DNA from: Streptomyces sp. MMG1121
Lineage (GTDB): Bacteria; Actinomycetota; Actinomycetes; Streptomycetales; Streptomycetaceae
Direction of reading: 5' to 3'
Assembly (NCBI RefSeq): GCF_001280015.1
Contig: NZ_LGDV01000221.1
Span: forward strand, 1-38,120
DNA: 38,120 bases
In this document: positions 14,066-21,724 of the stretch, one piece after another
Layout: every line of letters starts with the position of its first letter
Position numbering within the stretch: the stretch's first letter is position 1
Translations under genes and position numbers: made by a program
Notes under the pieces: generated by a model
Told to the model about the DNA's origin: nothing
What the model saw: the letters and a program-made list of their open reading frames with translations, nothing else
The model's database searches: none

Positions 14066-16564
14066 ATGAGTGAACACCGACGCCGGTCGTCGGGGAGGAC
14101 CGGCCCGACCGGCTCGGACGGTGTGCCGCACGGCGGCCGGGCCGAGGCGCGCAGGGCTGCCCGGGGCGACGGCGGCAGACGCCGACGTGCGGCGGACCCG
14201 CGACGCGTGGAGGACACACGGCGTGCGCCTGCCGGGCGGTCCGGCCGGCGCGGCCTCATCGACTACCCGCGGGCGGGCAAGCGCGGCCTTCGTCGGTGGC
14301 TGCCGTCGTGGAAGCTGGTGTCCGGCACGTTCCTGCTGTTCTTGGGCGGCCTGGTGGGCCTGTTCGGGTATGCCTACGCCACGACGACGATTCCCAGCGC
14401 GAACCCCAGTACGCAAGCGCAGAGCAACACCTACTACTGGTCGGACGGCTCGGTGATGACCACGCAGGGGTCGACCAACCGGCAGAACGTCGACCTCTCC
14501 CAGGTCCCGAAGCTGGTGCAGTGGGACTTCCTCGCCGCGGAGAACGCCACCTTCTACACCGACCCCGGCGTCGACACGCAGGGCATGCTCCGCGCCGTTT
14601 ACCACATGGCGACGGGCGGCGAGGTGCAGTCCGGGTCCACCATCACCCAGCAGTTCGTGAAGAACACCTACCTCACCCAGAACCAGTCGGTCACCCGCAA
14701 GCTCAGGGAGATCATGATCTCCCTGAAGATCGGTGGCCAGCTGTCCAAACAGCAGATCCTCCAGGGCTACCTCAACAGCTGCTACTACGGCCGCGACGCG
14801 TACGGCATCGAGGCCGCGGCGCGCAGCTACTACCACGAGCACGCCTCTCAGCTGACCGTCAGCCAGGGCGCCTTCATCGCCGCCACGGTCAACGAGCCGA
14901 GCCTGCTGATGCACGCCGACACCGACCCCCAGGCCAAGGCCCAGGCCGAGGCGCGCTGGAAGTACGTGCTGGACCGCATGGCCAAGATCAACAAGATCAC
15001 CTCCGCTCAGGAGCAGCAGTACCTGGCCGCCGGGTTCCCCACGCCGAAGACCTACTCGCCGTCGGCGGGGATGGACGGGCAGACCGGTTACCTGGTGCAG
15101 ACCGCTGAGAAGTACGTCGAGGCCCACACGTCGCTCACGGACCAGCAGCTGGGTCACGGCGGCTACCAGATCTACACCACCTTCGACAAGAAGAAGGTCA
15201 ACGCGCTCTCGGCCTCCGTCGCCGCGATGGAGAACAAGCACCTCGACCCCGCGCACCGCTCGGCCGACAAGGACGTCCAGGTCGGCGCGGCGTCCATCGA
15301 CCCGTCCACCGGCGCGGTCGTGGCCCTGTACGGCGGCGCGGGCTGGAACAAGGGTCACTGGACGGACAACGCCGACGCCACCGGTGTGCCGGTCGGCTCC
15401 ACGTTCAAGCCGATCGACCTGGCCGCCGCCCTCGACCACGGCGCCGTCCTCTCCCCGGGGCAGCCGGCCTCGCCGATCACCCCGGACTCCAAGTTCAACG
15501 GCGACGACGGCATCACCATCAAGAACCAGCAAGGCCAGGAGATGCCGGACCCGGGCGATCCCTCGGGCCTCCTCCACCAGCGCAACGACGTGCCCACGAA
15601 GTGGGGTTACATCACCCTGCGCAAGGCGATGGAGCAGTCGGTCAACACCCCCTACGTCCAACTCGGCGAGTACGTCGGCTACGACAACGTGGAGGGCGAA
15701 GCCCTCAAGGCGGGTCTGCTGCGCAAGAGTCTTCAGTACGACACTCCCGGCTTCTACATCGGCACCTCCACCCCTTCGGCGATCCGCATGGCCGACGCGT
15801 ACGCCACCTTCGACAACGAAGGCGTCCAGCACGAGCCGTACTCGGTGACCAAGGTCGTCGCCGACGGCCGGCAGTTGCCCGGCTTCGAGGCGCCCAAGGG
15901 CACCACTGCGATGCCCGCCTCCACCGCCGACACCGTCACCGACGTCCTGCAAGGTGTCGTGAAGAGCGGAACCGGCACCAACGCCCAGGCCCTGGGTCGC
16001 CCGACGGCCGGCAAGACCGGCACGACCGACGACTACAAGTCCGCCTGGTTCATCGGCTACACCCCGCAACTGACCACGGCGATCAGCATGTTCAAGGAGG
16101 ACCCGAAGAGTGCCGGCCTCCAGTCGATGCAGGGCGTCGGCGGCTTCTCCAAGGTCTTCGGCGCCGACATGCCCACCGAAGTGTGGACCGGCTACATGAC
16201 CGCCGCTCTCCAGGGCCAGCCCGTACGGCAGTTCCCGCCCGCACCCCAACTGGGCCAGAGCACCGACGAATACGGCGCACCCTCACCCACCCCTTCCGCC
16301 ACCGCGACCCAGAGCACCCCCACGGCCACCCCGACCGCACCGGTCACACCGAGCCCCACCACCGGACCGTGTCACGGGCGGAAGAAGCACTGCGTCAGCC
16401 CGAGCCCGACCGACACCGCCGGCACCACGACCGGCGGTGCGGGCGGCGGCGGGCTGCTCGGAGGCACCACCGGCGGTGGTACCACCGACGGTGGCACCTC
16501 ACCCACCCCCGCACCCACGACCAACCCACCGGCCCCCGGCGCTATCCGTAGAGGAGCGCGCTGA
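14066..16564 (+). CDS. bifunctional class A penicillin-binding protein
   Basis: The product is 832 residues. The ATG at 14066 has GAGGAG 8 bases upstream, favoured over a GTG three codons earlier. It has a long Arg-rich cytoplasmic tail (1-80) and one membrane helix (about 84-107). The GT51 glycosyltransferase domain carries the catalytic Glu159 in AAENATFYTDPG, GSTITQQFVKN (190-200), KLREIMISLKI and GYLNSCYYGRDAYGIEAAAR. The transpeptidase carries Ser445 in STFK, SVN (525-527) and KTG (650-652). A Thr/Pro/Ser- and Gly-rich tail of about 100 residues follows. It polymerises and cross-links peptidoglycan outside the membrane. All catalytic motifs are intact, so it should be active. It is divergent from a BlaI-like gene with TACA/TGTA dyads in between, suggesting beta-lactam- or stress-induced expression. 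Confidence 0.95.
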   Translation: MSEHRRRSSGRTGPTGSDGVPHGGRAEARRAARGDGGRRRRAADPRRVEDTRRAPAGRSGRRGLIDYPRAGKRGLRRWLPSWKLVSGTFLLFLGGLVGLFGYAYATTTIPSANPSTQAQSNTYYWSDGSVMTTQGSTNRQNVDLSQVPKLVQWDFLAAENATFYTDPGVDTQGMLRAVYHMATGGEVQSGSTITQQFVKNTYLTQNQSVTRKLREIMISLKIGGQLSKQQILQGYLNSCYYGRDAYGIEAAARSYYHEHASQLTVSQGAFIAATVNEPSLLMHADTDPQAKAQAEARWKYVLDRMAKINKITSAQEQQYLAAGFPTPKTYSPSAGMDGQTGYLVQTAEKYVEAHTSLTDQQLGHGGYQIYTTFDKKKVNALSASVAAMENKHLDPAHRSADKDVQVGAASIDPSTGAVVALYGGAGWNKGHWTDNADATGVPVGSTFKPIDLAAALDHGAVLSPGQPASPITPDSKFNGDDGITIKNQQGQEMPDPGDPSGLLHQRNDVPTKWGYITLRKAMEQSVNTPYVQLGEYVGYDNVEGEALKAGLLRKSLQYDTPGFYIGTSTPSAIRMADAYATFDNEGVQHEPYSVTKVVADGRQLPGFEAPKGTTAMPASTADTVTDVLQGVVKSGTGTNAQALGRPTAGKTGTTDDYKSAWFIGYTPQLTTAISMFKEDPKSAGLQSMQGVGGFSKVFGADMPTEVWTGYMTAALQGQPVRQFPPAPQLGQSTDEYGAPSPTPSATATQSTPTATPTAPVTPSPTTGPCHGRKKHCVSPSPTDTAGTTTGGAGGGGLLGGTTGGGTTDGGTSPTPAPTTNPPAPGAIRRGAR

Positions 16565-16675
16565 TCCACGACGCTCTCGGCATCCAAGCCGGTGAACCTC
16601 CAACGGCGTCACGCTCGTCGGCGTTGACATGGTGAGCCTTCCTGGTCGCCGGAACGAGCACCGCTGCCCCAACCC

Positions 16676-16704
16676 GGAAGCTACTGCGAAACGCAGTAGC
16701 TTCC
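16676..16704. terminator. strong 13-bp hairpin after the PBP gene
   Basis: GGAAGCTACTGCG (16676-16688), loop AAA, CGCAGTAGCTTCC (16692-16704): a perfect 13-pair stem with a 3-base loop. It sits between the PBP and the convergent symporter relic and can work in both directions. Confidence 0.85.
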
Positions 16705-16739
16705 GTGGGTCCGGGCCGGTGCGAGAAGCGCCCGGCCCG

Positions 16740-17262
16740 TTCATGTCGGGGCAGGGCGATGCGGATCAGGATGGCCTTGGCACAGGGCAGCACGACGCCT
16801 GCGGGGGCGAAGCCGCCGCCTGCGGTGCGGAGGCTTGTGGTGAGGGAGTGGGCGTGGCCGCCGCTGAGCAGGGACCCAGGAGCTGGATCACCAGGCGTGC
16901 GGTGAGCGGGCCGAGAAGGGCGGAGGCGAGCAGCAGGCTCACATCGTGGGCTGGTCGCTGTCACCCTTGCCGGTCCACATGGTGGCGCAGGCGGCGACGG
17001 GCATCGTCACGATGAGGATCACCGCGGTGACCAGGCCGCTGCCGCCGTCGATGTCGGTGTCGGTGTCGGGTGTCCGGTGCAGGGGGCGCGACGAGAGGGA
17101 TGACCAGCAGCGGGATCGCCAGGTACAGCGCCAGTCCGGCGAGCAGCGCGCCCGGACGCCGCAGCGCATGGCCCAGCTCACGGACGGGGACCCGGGCCCC
17201 GGCCGTGAACAGCACCAGCGACAGCGGACACGTGGTACGGGACGGGATGGGTAGGTGAAACG
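16740..17262 (-). pseudogene. bile acid:sodium symporter-like (SBF) gene, frameshifted and 5'-truncated
   Basis: Read on the minus strand in three frames, the pieces form one membrane protein in order: VPVRELGHALRRPGALLAGL with ALYLAIPLLVIPLVAPP, then GSGLVTAVILIVTMPVAACA, then SLLLASALLGPLTARLVIQL, then LRTAGGGFAPAGVVLPCAKA. The pattern (GLALxxxxPLL, VxxMPVAxxAxxWxxxxxGD, SxLLSPLTxPLVL) is that of SBF-like transporters. The first helices are missing. The break coincides with the start of the sequence upstream of the COG4705 gene at 17312. At least two frameshifts make it non-functional. Confidence 0.6.
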
Positions 17263-17268
17263 CGCCAC

Positions 17269-17352
17269 CAGTCAGGATGCGTTCAGGTGCCCGGTGGCAC
17301 GGTCGGACAACGTGACCTATGAAACGTCTGAGAGTCAGGTGGTTCCGGAGGC
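17269..17352 (+). repeat. leader duplication, copy 1 (with 19321-19404)
   Basis: Aligned by hand without gaps to 19321-19404, 69 of 84 positions match. It covers the promoter/leader and first codons of the COG4705 gene. The best-conserved upstream piece is CAGTCAGGATGYGTTCAGGT. Confidence 0.8.
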
Positions 17353-18148
17353 CGGTCAGCCATCCGATTCCCGGGACCGGCTGCGTTGGAGCAAGGTGCC
17401 CGAGGTCACCCTCTGCTTCTGGATCATCAAGGTGCTGTGCACGACGGTCGGGGAGACCGCGGCGGACTTGCTGAACGAGAAGGCGGGGCTCGGGCCGACC
17501 GGTGCGTCGGTGCTCATGAGTGCCCTGCTGGCCGTCGTTCTGGTGGTCCAGTTCCGCTCCAGCGCCTGCCGACCGGGCGTGTACTGGCCGGCGGTGGCGC
17601 TGACCAGCGTCGTCGGCACGCTGATCAGCGACAACCTCGCCGACACCATGGGTGTGCCGCTGGAGACGAGCACCACGGTCTTCGCGATCGTCCTCGTGGT
17701 CGTCTTCGTCGTCTGGTACCGACGCGAGCGGACCCTGTCCATCCACCACGTCGACACCACCAGCCGCGAGTCCTTCTACTGGCTGGCGGTCCTGTTCACC
17801 TTCGCCCTGGGCACCGCGGCCGGTGACCTGGTGTCCGAGCACATGGAACTCGGCTACTGGCTGTCCGCCGTCCTCTTGGCGACGGCCATCGCCGCGGTGG
17901 CCCTCGCGCACTTCGCGCTGGACCTGGACGCGGTGTGGAGTTTCTGGATCGCCTACGTCTTGACCCGCCCGCTGGGCGCCTCGATCGGCGACTACCTCTC
18001 CCAGCCCACCGCTGACGGCGGCCTCGCCCTGGGCACCGTTGTGACCAGCACGCTGTTCACGGCGGTCATCGCCGCACTGGTCATCTACCTGTCCGTCATC
18101 CGCAGGGATGTCGCCGAACCGGAGCACGGGTCGGGACACACGGGCTGA
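17312..18148 (+). CDS. COG4705 eight-helix membrane protein (paralogue A)
   Basis: The product is 278 residues. I chose GTG 17312 (VTYETSESQVVPEAG) because the stub copy at 19364 has an ATG at the same position; a GTG at 17255 in the same frame is possible. Eight hydrophobic segments follow the family signature KVPEVTLCFWIIKVLCTTVG. Four G-x4-D motifs recur at 47-52 (GETAAD), 102-107 (GTLISD), 167-172 (GTAAGD) and 222-227 (GASIGD). They are one per helix pair, spaced 55, 65 and 55. The family is an uncharacterised bacterial membrane protein. Buried acids repeated with this symmetry suggest an ion or metal transporter or channel, but that is inference. A terminator-like hairpin follows. Confidence 0.85.
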   Translation: MTYETSESQVVPEAGQPSDSRDRLRWSKVPEVTLCFWIIKVLCTTVGETAADLLNEKAGLGPTGASVLMSALLAVVLVVQFRSSACRPGVYWPAVALTSVVGTLISDNLADTMGVPLETSTTVFAIVLVVVFVVWYRRERTLSIHHVDTTSRESFYWLAVLFTFALGTAAGDLVSEHMELGYWLSAVLLATAIAAVALAHFALDLDAVWSFWIAYVLTRPLGASIGDYLSQPTADGGLALGTVVTSTLFTAVIAALVIYLSVIRRDVAEPEHGSGHTG

Positions 18149-18213
18149 GCCACGAGTCAGTCCGATGGTTCCTGCCATCAGCTCCGACCGCGCCCGACGG
18201 CCGGTTCATCCCA

Positions 18214-18245
18214 CAGGGCGTCCGCCTTTTCAGGCGGGTGCCCTG
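18214..18245. terminator. hairpin between COG4705 gene A and the ABC relic
   Basis: CAGGGCGTCCGCC (18214-18226) pairs with GGCGGGTGCCCTG (18233-18245) except for two central bases, with loop TTTTCA. It lies between convergent units and could serve both. Confidence 0.6.
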
Positions 18246-18258
18246 CCGTAGGACCGCA

Positions 18259-18577
18259 TTACGGCGTCGGCACGAGCTCTGCCGTGCGGCCGGTGGTGAT
18301 CCGGCCGGTGTCCATGAGGTGCGTGGGGTCGGTGTAGCGGGCGACCAGGTGGTGTGCGTGGGAGTCCACGACGAGGATGGTGCCGTGCTCTACGCACAGC
18401 CGGGTGGGGAGGCGCAGTCACGCGGCCGGGCTGGACGACCGCGGCGGTGGCGGGCAGGGGCACCGTGCCGTCGGGCAGGGCGATTTCCAGGCCGGTGACC
18501 CTCGCGACGGGCCGAGATGTGTTGGCGGAGGTGTCGGAGCCGGTGCGGGTGCGGTCCTGGTGGGGGAGGTCGCTCAC
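18259..18577 (-). pseudogene. ABC transporter ATPase with the catalytic middle deleted
   Basis: The GTG at 18577 opens VSDLPHQDRTRTGSDT, then ARVTGLEIALPDGTVPLPAT and AAVVQPGRVTA. This is the first strand pair of an ABC ATPase, normally followed at once by the Walker A loop. Instead the sequence jumps, with a frameshift, to CVEHGTILVVDSHAHHLVAR and YTDPTHLMDTGRITTGRTAE, which is the region after Walker B (H-loop, strand, end). Walker A, signature and Walker B are all missing. It overlaps the upstream permease stop by the four bases GTGA, a relic of operon coupling. Confidence 0.65.
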
Positions 18578-18702
18578 GAGCGGGTGACCGCCTTCTGCGT
18601 CATGTCGGGGGCCAGTGCCTGGGTGGCGAGGCCGACGGTGAGGGCGACGGCCGCGATCGCCAGGCTCGGCGCGACGACGGCCCAGGGGTTGAGCAGACGT
18701 GG
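18574..18702 (-). pseudogene. peptide/nickel-type ABC permease, C-terminal end only
   Basis: About 43 residues remain: RLLNPWAVVAPSLAIAAVAL followed by TVGLATQALAPDMTQKAVTRS and stop. The Trp-xxVxxPxLxIxxxxLxxxLxxxxL pattern resembles the last helix of DppC/NikC-type permeases. The rest was replaced by the IS630 relic, whose sequence abuts at about 18700. The stop overlaps the start of the ATPase relic. Confidence 0.5.
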
Positions 18703-19158
18703 CCACGGCCTCGCCGTCACGCTCGGCAGCCCGCCACACCGGTACCTGCGCCGCAAGGCCCATCTGCCGCAGGATGCGCCAGGTGTGTGCGGGCTGAAGC
18801 GCACGTGAAGCGCCGGGCGATCACGGTGGCCACCCGGGTCGGCGCTTAGCGCTCCTCCTCGGTCCAGCTCGGCGCGGCCGGTCCCTTCTCCGGCTCGGCC
18901 GCCAGCCAGGGCCGCCACCCCGGCTTCATCCGCGACGGAAGTCCGGACGGCCCCTCGAACCGCAGTGCCTCCACGCCTCCACACCGCTGTCCCGCCAGCG
19001 GGCACGCCAGGCGTGGGCGGACTTCCGGGAGACCCGCAACCGCCGTGCGACCCGCGGCGGCGACACCCCTTGCACGCATAACTCGGCAGCCTCGACCGCA
19101 CTTGCTCCCGCCGGGCCCGCCGCTTCGCGGTCGGGCCACCCCCATCCGGATAACGCAT
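18703..19158 (-). pseudogene. IS630-family transposase relic (N-terminal half, several frameshifts)
   Basis: From the ATG at 19158: MRYPDGGGPTAKRRARREQV, then in a second frame VARRLRVSRKSAHAWRARWR with DSGVEA, then LRFEGPSGLPSR, WLAAEPEKGPAAPSWTEEER, and finally MGLAAQVPVWRAAERDGEAV. In this order they reproduce the HTH and linker region of IS630 transposases of Streptomyces. The DDE domain is missing; the element ends exactly where the ABC permease fragment begins. Confidence 0.75.
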
Positions 19159-19320
19159 CCCCAGGGATACACCGATGCACCCACCGGCGAGATCGCCGTC
19201 ACCCCAGGCCGAAACCCCAGTAGTCGTCGGGAGAGTAGGGGACGACAGTTACGGAAGAGAGGTGCGTGCATGGAGCCATGCTGCTCGTGCCGCACGAGTG
19301 GGGCGCGTGATACGCGGTGG

Positions 19321-19404
19321 CAGTCAGGATGTGTTCAGGTTCCCGCTGGCACAGTCGAGCAGTATGACCAATGAAACATCTGAGGGGCCGGTGGTTCCAG
19401 AGGC
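19321..19404 (+). repeat. leader duplication, copy 2 (with 17269-17352)
   Basis: See copy 1: 69 of 84 bases match. Here the first codons read MTNETSEGPVVPEAG against VTYETSESQVVPEAG in copy 1. Confidence 0.8.
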
Positions 19405-19522
19405 GGGCACCCAGCAAAGAGACCGGCAGTCGGCCGGCGAACAGACGACCGAAGTGGGCTCACACCGCCTCTCCGGCACCGGGCAGGAAGTGACGGTAGA
19501 GCCCTTTGCGCGGCCCGGATGA
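19364..19522 (+). pseudogene. stub of a third COG4705 gene (N-terminal tail only)
   Basis: The ATG at 19364 begins MTNETSEGPVVPEAG, nearly the same as the soluble tail of paralogue A, and stops after 52 residues without any membrane segment. The core family sequence (KVPEVT...) is never reached. It looks like the left end of a duplicated COG4705 gene whose body was lost, leaving paralogue B downstream. A small expressed peptide cannot be excluded. Confidence 0.5.
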
Positions 19523-19918
19523 GAGGTCGCACGGGGGATCTGGCGACGCGAATTCATGCGCTCCGCAGGCTGAATTCCGGGACGAAATTCCCAGAACTCC
19601 AGAAAAAGGCATGTCCTGTGGCACGGGAAGACCTCAAGACCCCGCCTAACAAGATGTGTCGCCCCTGGGGCATCACAGGTATACAGAAAATCCTCGCGCA
19701 GGCCGAGGAGAGAGCAAATGCGGGGGCCATTTCCGGGAACGCCAACCGTGTCACGGACGATGCCCCAGGCGGCGCGGCCCGAATGGGCTTGACGAGCAAT
19801 CGAAGTCGTCTCGCCGCTGATCCGAGGCTGCGCTTGTCTGCATATGTGCAGACAGTTACCGTTCCGCAGACGTGAGGGGCGTCCCTCCGTTCTGCTGCCC
19901 GTTCTATGTGAGGGTTAC
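19523..19918 (+). other. 396-base AT-richer leader region upstream of COG4705 gene B
   Basis: The base composition is visibly less GC-rich than its surroundings. It holds two EcoRI-type GAATTC boxes forming an inverted repeat (GAATTCA...TGAATTC, about 19551-19578), a small TCCTCG/CGAGGA hairpin near 19690, and the dyad at 19836-19853. One plus-strand frame is open through most of it (ATG 19519, ending 19875; segment GITGIQKILAQAEERANAGA) but has no ribosome site and no family I know. It could be a long 5' leader, a small RNA or foreign DNA. Confidence 0.4.
19836..19853. promoter_or_regulatory. 7-bp dyad upstream of COG4705 gene B
   Basis: GTCTGCA-TATG-TGCAGAC is perfect over 7 bp on each side and lies 66 bases before the ATG at 19919. 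A further GCAGAC half-site follows within 20 bases. It is a candidate operator; the regulator is unknown. Confidence 0.5.
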
Positions 19919-21172
19919 ATGACGACTGCGACGACGCCCGAAAGTCTTCGGACGCCTGCCAGGCAGATGCTGAACAAGGTTCCCGAGGTCACGATCTGGT
20001 TTTGGATCATCAAGATCTTGTGTACCACGGTCGGTGAAAGCTTCGCCGACTGGATCAATATGAACCTCGGTGTTGGCCTGATCAATACCGCGTTGATCTT
20101 CACCGTGGTTCTGGCCGCCGTCCTGGGCTGGCAACTCGCCACCAAATGCTACGTACCGTTCGTGTACTGGCTCACCGTCGTGGTGGTGAGCGTGACCGGC
20201 ACCCTGTACACCGACATCCTCACCGACAACCAGGGCGTTCCCCTCGCGCTGAGCAGCAGCGTGTTCGCCGGCCTCCTGGCCGTCGTCTTCGGGATCTGGT
20301 ACGCCCGCGAGCGGACCCTGTCGGTGCACACCATCACCACCCGGCCCCGTGAACTCTTCTACTGGCTCGCGGTCCTGGTCACTTTCGCCCTCGGCACAGC
20401 AACTGGCGACTGGACCCTGGACCTGACCGGCTGGACCGCGGGCGTCTCCGTGTTCCTGCCTCTCGGACTGATCGTCGCGATCGTCCTCGGCTGGCGCCTC
20501 GGTGCCAACGCGGTGCTCTCCTTCTGGCTGGCCTACATCCTCACCCGCCCGCTCGGCGCCAACCTCGGCGACTGGCTCGGCTCGCCCAGCGGTGACGGCG
20601 GCCTGGGCCTCGGCACCGCGGTGACCAGCGTGATCTTCCTGACCGCGATCCTCGCCACGGTCGTCTACCTCACGCTCAGCCGCAGCGATGTCATCGAGAC
20701 CCATGACGTCACCGATGCTCCACGAGCGCTGAACCCGGCGCGTGAGCGGATCATGCTCGGTTACTACGCCGTCGTAGCGGTCGCCACTGCGGCGCTTCTC
20801 ATCTGGGCACACCAACAGCCCCACGCGGCCGCGGCCAGCGAGTCCGACACCCCCGCACCCGTAACCGCCCACCTGACCCCGAAGCAGGCGACGTCGCCGT
20901 TCCCTCCGGCCGAGATCGCGAAGTTCCGTACGATCACGGCTGACACCCTGGCAAGGCTCAACGCGGGCAACCAGTCCGCCGCGACCACGCGAGTGACCGA
21001 CCTCGAGACCGCCTGGGACGACGACCAGTCCACCCTTGAGCCCAAGAGCGAGCAGTCCTGGCGTTTCCTCGACAGCGAGATCGACCATGTCCTGAAGGCG
21101 CTGCGCGCCCCGAACCCCGACAAGGCCACCGAGGTCAAGGCGCTCAATACCCTCCTCACCTCACTCAGCTGA
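19919..21172 (+). CDS. COG4705 membrane protein with C-terminal exported helical domain (paralogue B)
   Basis: The product is 417 residues; the ATG at 19919 has GTGAGGG 6 bases upstream. Residues 19-256 match paralogue A along their length (KVPEVTIWFWIIKILCTTVG, YARERTLSVHTIT, FWLAYILTRPLGANLGDWL). They carry the same four G-x4-D motifs at 39-44, 94-99, 159-164 and 213-218. Unlike A, it continues into a ninth helix (about 278-297) and a 110-residue domain rich in charged helices (EIAKFRTITADTLARLNAGN, then RVTDLETAWDDDQSTLEPKS). This last part is predicted outside the membrane and has conserved-looking Trp and Asp clusters. The role is unknown; the added domain may bind a ligand or metal for the membrane part. 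Both genes face the same way but have separate leaders. Confidence 0.87.
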   Translation: MTTATTPESLRTPARQMLNKVPEVTIWFWIIKILCTTVGESFADWINMNLGVGLINTALIFTVVLAAVLGWQLATKCYVPFVYWLTVVVVSVTGTLYTDILTDNQGVPLALSSSVFAGLLAVVFGIWYARERTLSVHTITTRPRELFYWLAVLVTFALGTATGDWTLDLTGWTAGVSVFLPLGLIVAIVLGWRLGANAVLSFWLAYILTRPLGANLGDWLGSPSGDGGLGLGTAVTSVIFLTAILATVVYLTLSRSDVIETHDVTDAPRALNPARERIMLGYYAVVAVATAALLIWAHQQPHAAAASESDTPAPVTAHLTPKQATSPFPPAEIAKFRTITADTLARLNAGNQSAATTRVTDLETAWDDDQSTLEPKSEQSWRFLDSEIDHVLKALRAPNPDKATEVKALNTLLTSLS

Positions 21173-21690
21173 CCACCTGTGATGACGGACTGCCTCGACG
21201 CATCCCCTGCGCCGGGGCAGTCAACATTCCGATCCGCACGCGCCAGATGGATCGCCAACGGCCGTGGCCGCCAGGCCGGTCAAAGGGCTGAGCGAGCGCG
21301 GCATCGGTGGTCGGACTCTCCTGAACCTTGTGCAAGCCCTGGTGCGGCCCGTCTGGCATGAGGTGTGGCCTGTGCCGGGAACGATCACCGATGGCGATCA
21401 AGGGCGATGGCCCGCGCGCGAGCGTCGCGAACAGCGTGAAAACGCGTGCGGAATCGGCTCTCCCGGCCCAGCTGGACCGGGAGCTGGCGGAGCAGTTGAT
21501 CGAGTGAGCCCGCCGCGGAGCTCGTCGGCCTTCCCTCGCGACAGTGTGGCGATCCTCGGGGCGGGGTCACCAATCTGAAGGACCCGGTGGGGACGCAGCC
21601 GCACGCCGCGGTCTGCTCCGGGAAGACCACTCGCAAGGCGGCGCAGCAGGCGATCGCTGTCGACTGGACCATCGTACTGAGCAGCCTCGG
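21173..21690. other. decayed stretch after COG4705 gene B
   Basis: No intact gene. An ATG at 21391 opens 38 residues (ESALPAQLDRELAEQLIE, stop 21507) resembling the first residues of an IS256-type transposase. A later plus-strand piece (NLKDPVGTQPHAAVCSGKTT, ending 21702) is protein-like but not recognised. Confidence 0.35.
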
Positions 21691-21720
21691 CCTGACCTGA
21701 CCTGACCTGACCTGACCTGA
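21691..21720 (+). repeat. pentanucleotide microsatellite (CCTGA)x6
   Basis: Six exact, uninterrupted copies of CCTGA, followed by CATGCC. The unit length is not a multiple of three, so a change in copy number shifts any frame crossing it. Confidence 0.97.
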
Positions 21721-21724
21721 CATG

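Noticed and set aside
14030..16249. Minus-strand open frame of 739 codons
   Set aside because: Shadow of the class A PBP, which has all catalytic motifs on the plus strand.
16961..18178. Minus-strand open frame of 405 codons
   Set aside because: Antisense to COG4705 gene A in most of its length; only the part beyond 17262 towards 16961 carries real (symporter relic) sequence.
21691..21720. Repeat considered as a CRISPR or iteron array
   Set aside because: Units are 5 bp and contiguous, without spacers; the 54-bp repeats at 33124 are also not spaced like CRISPR.
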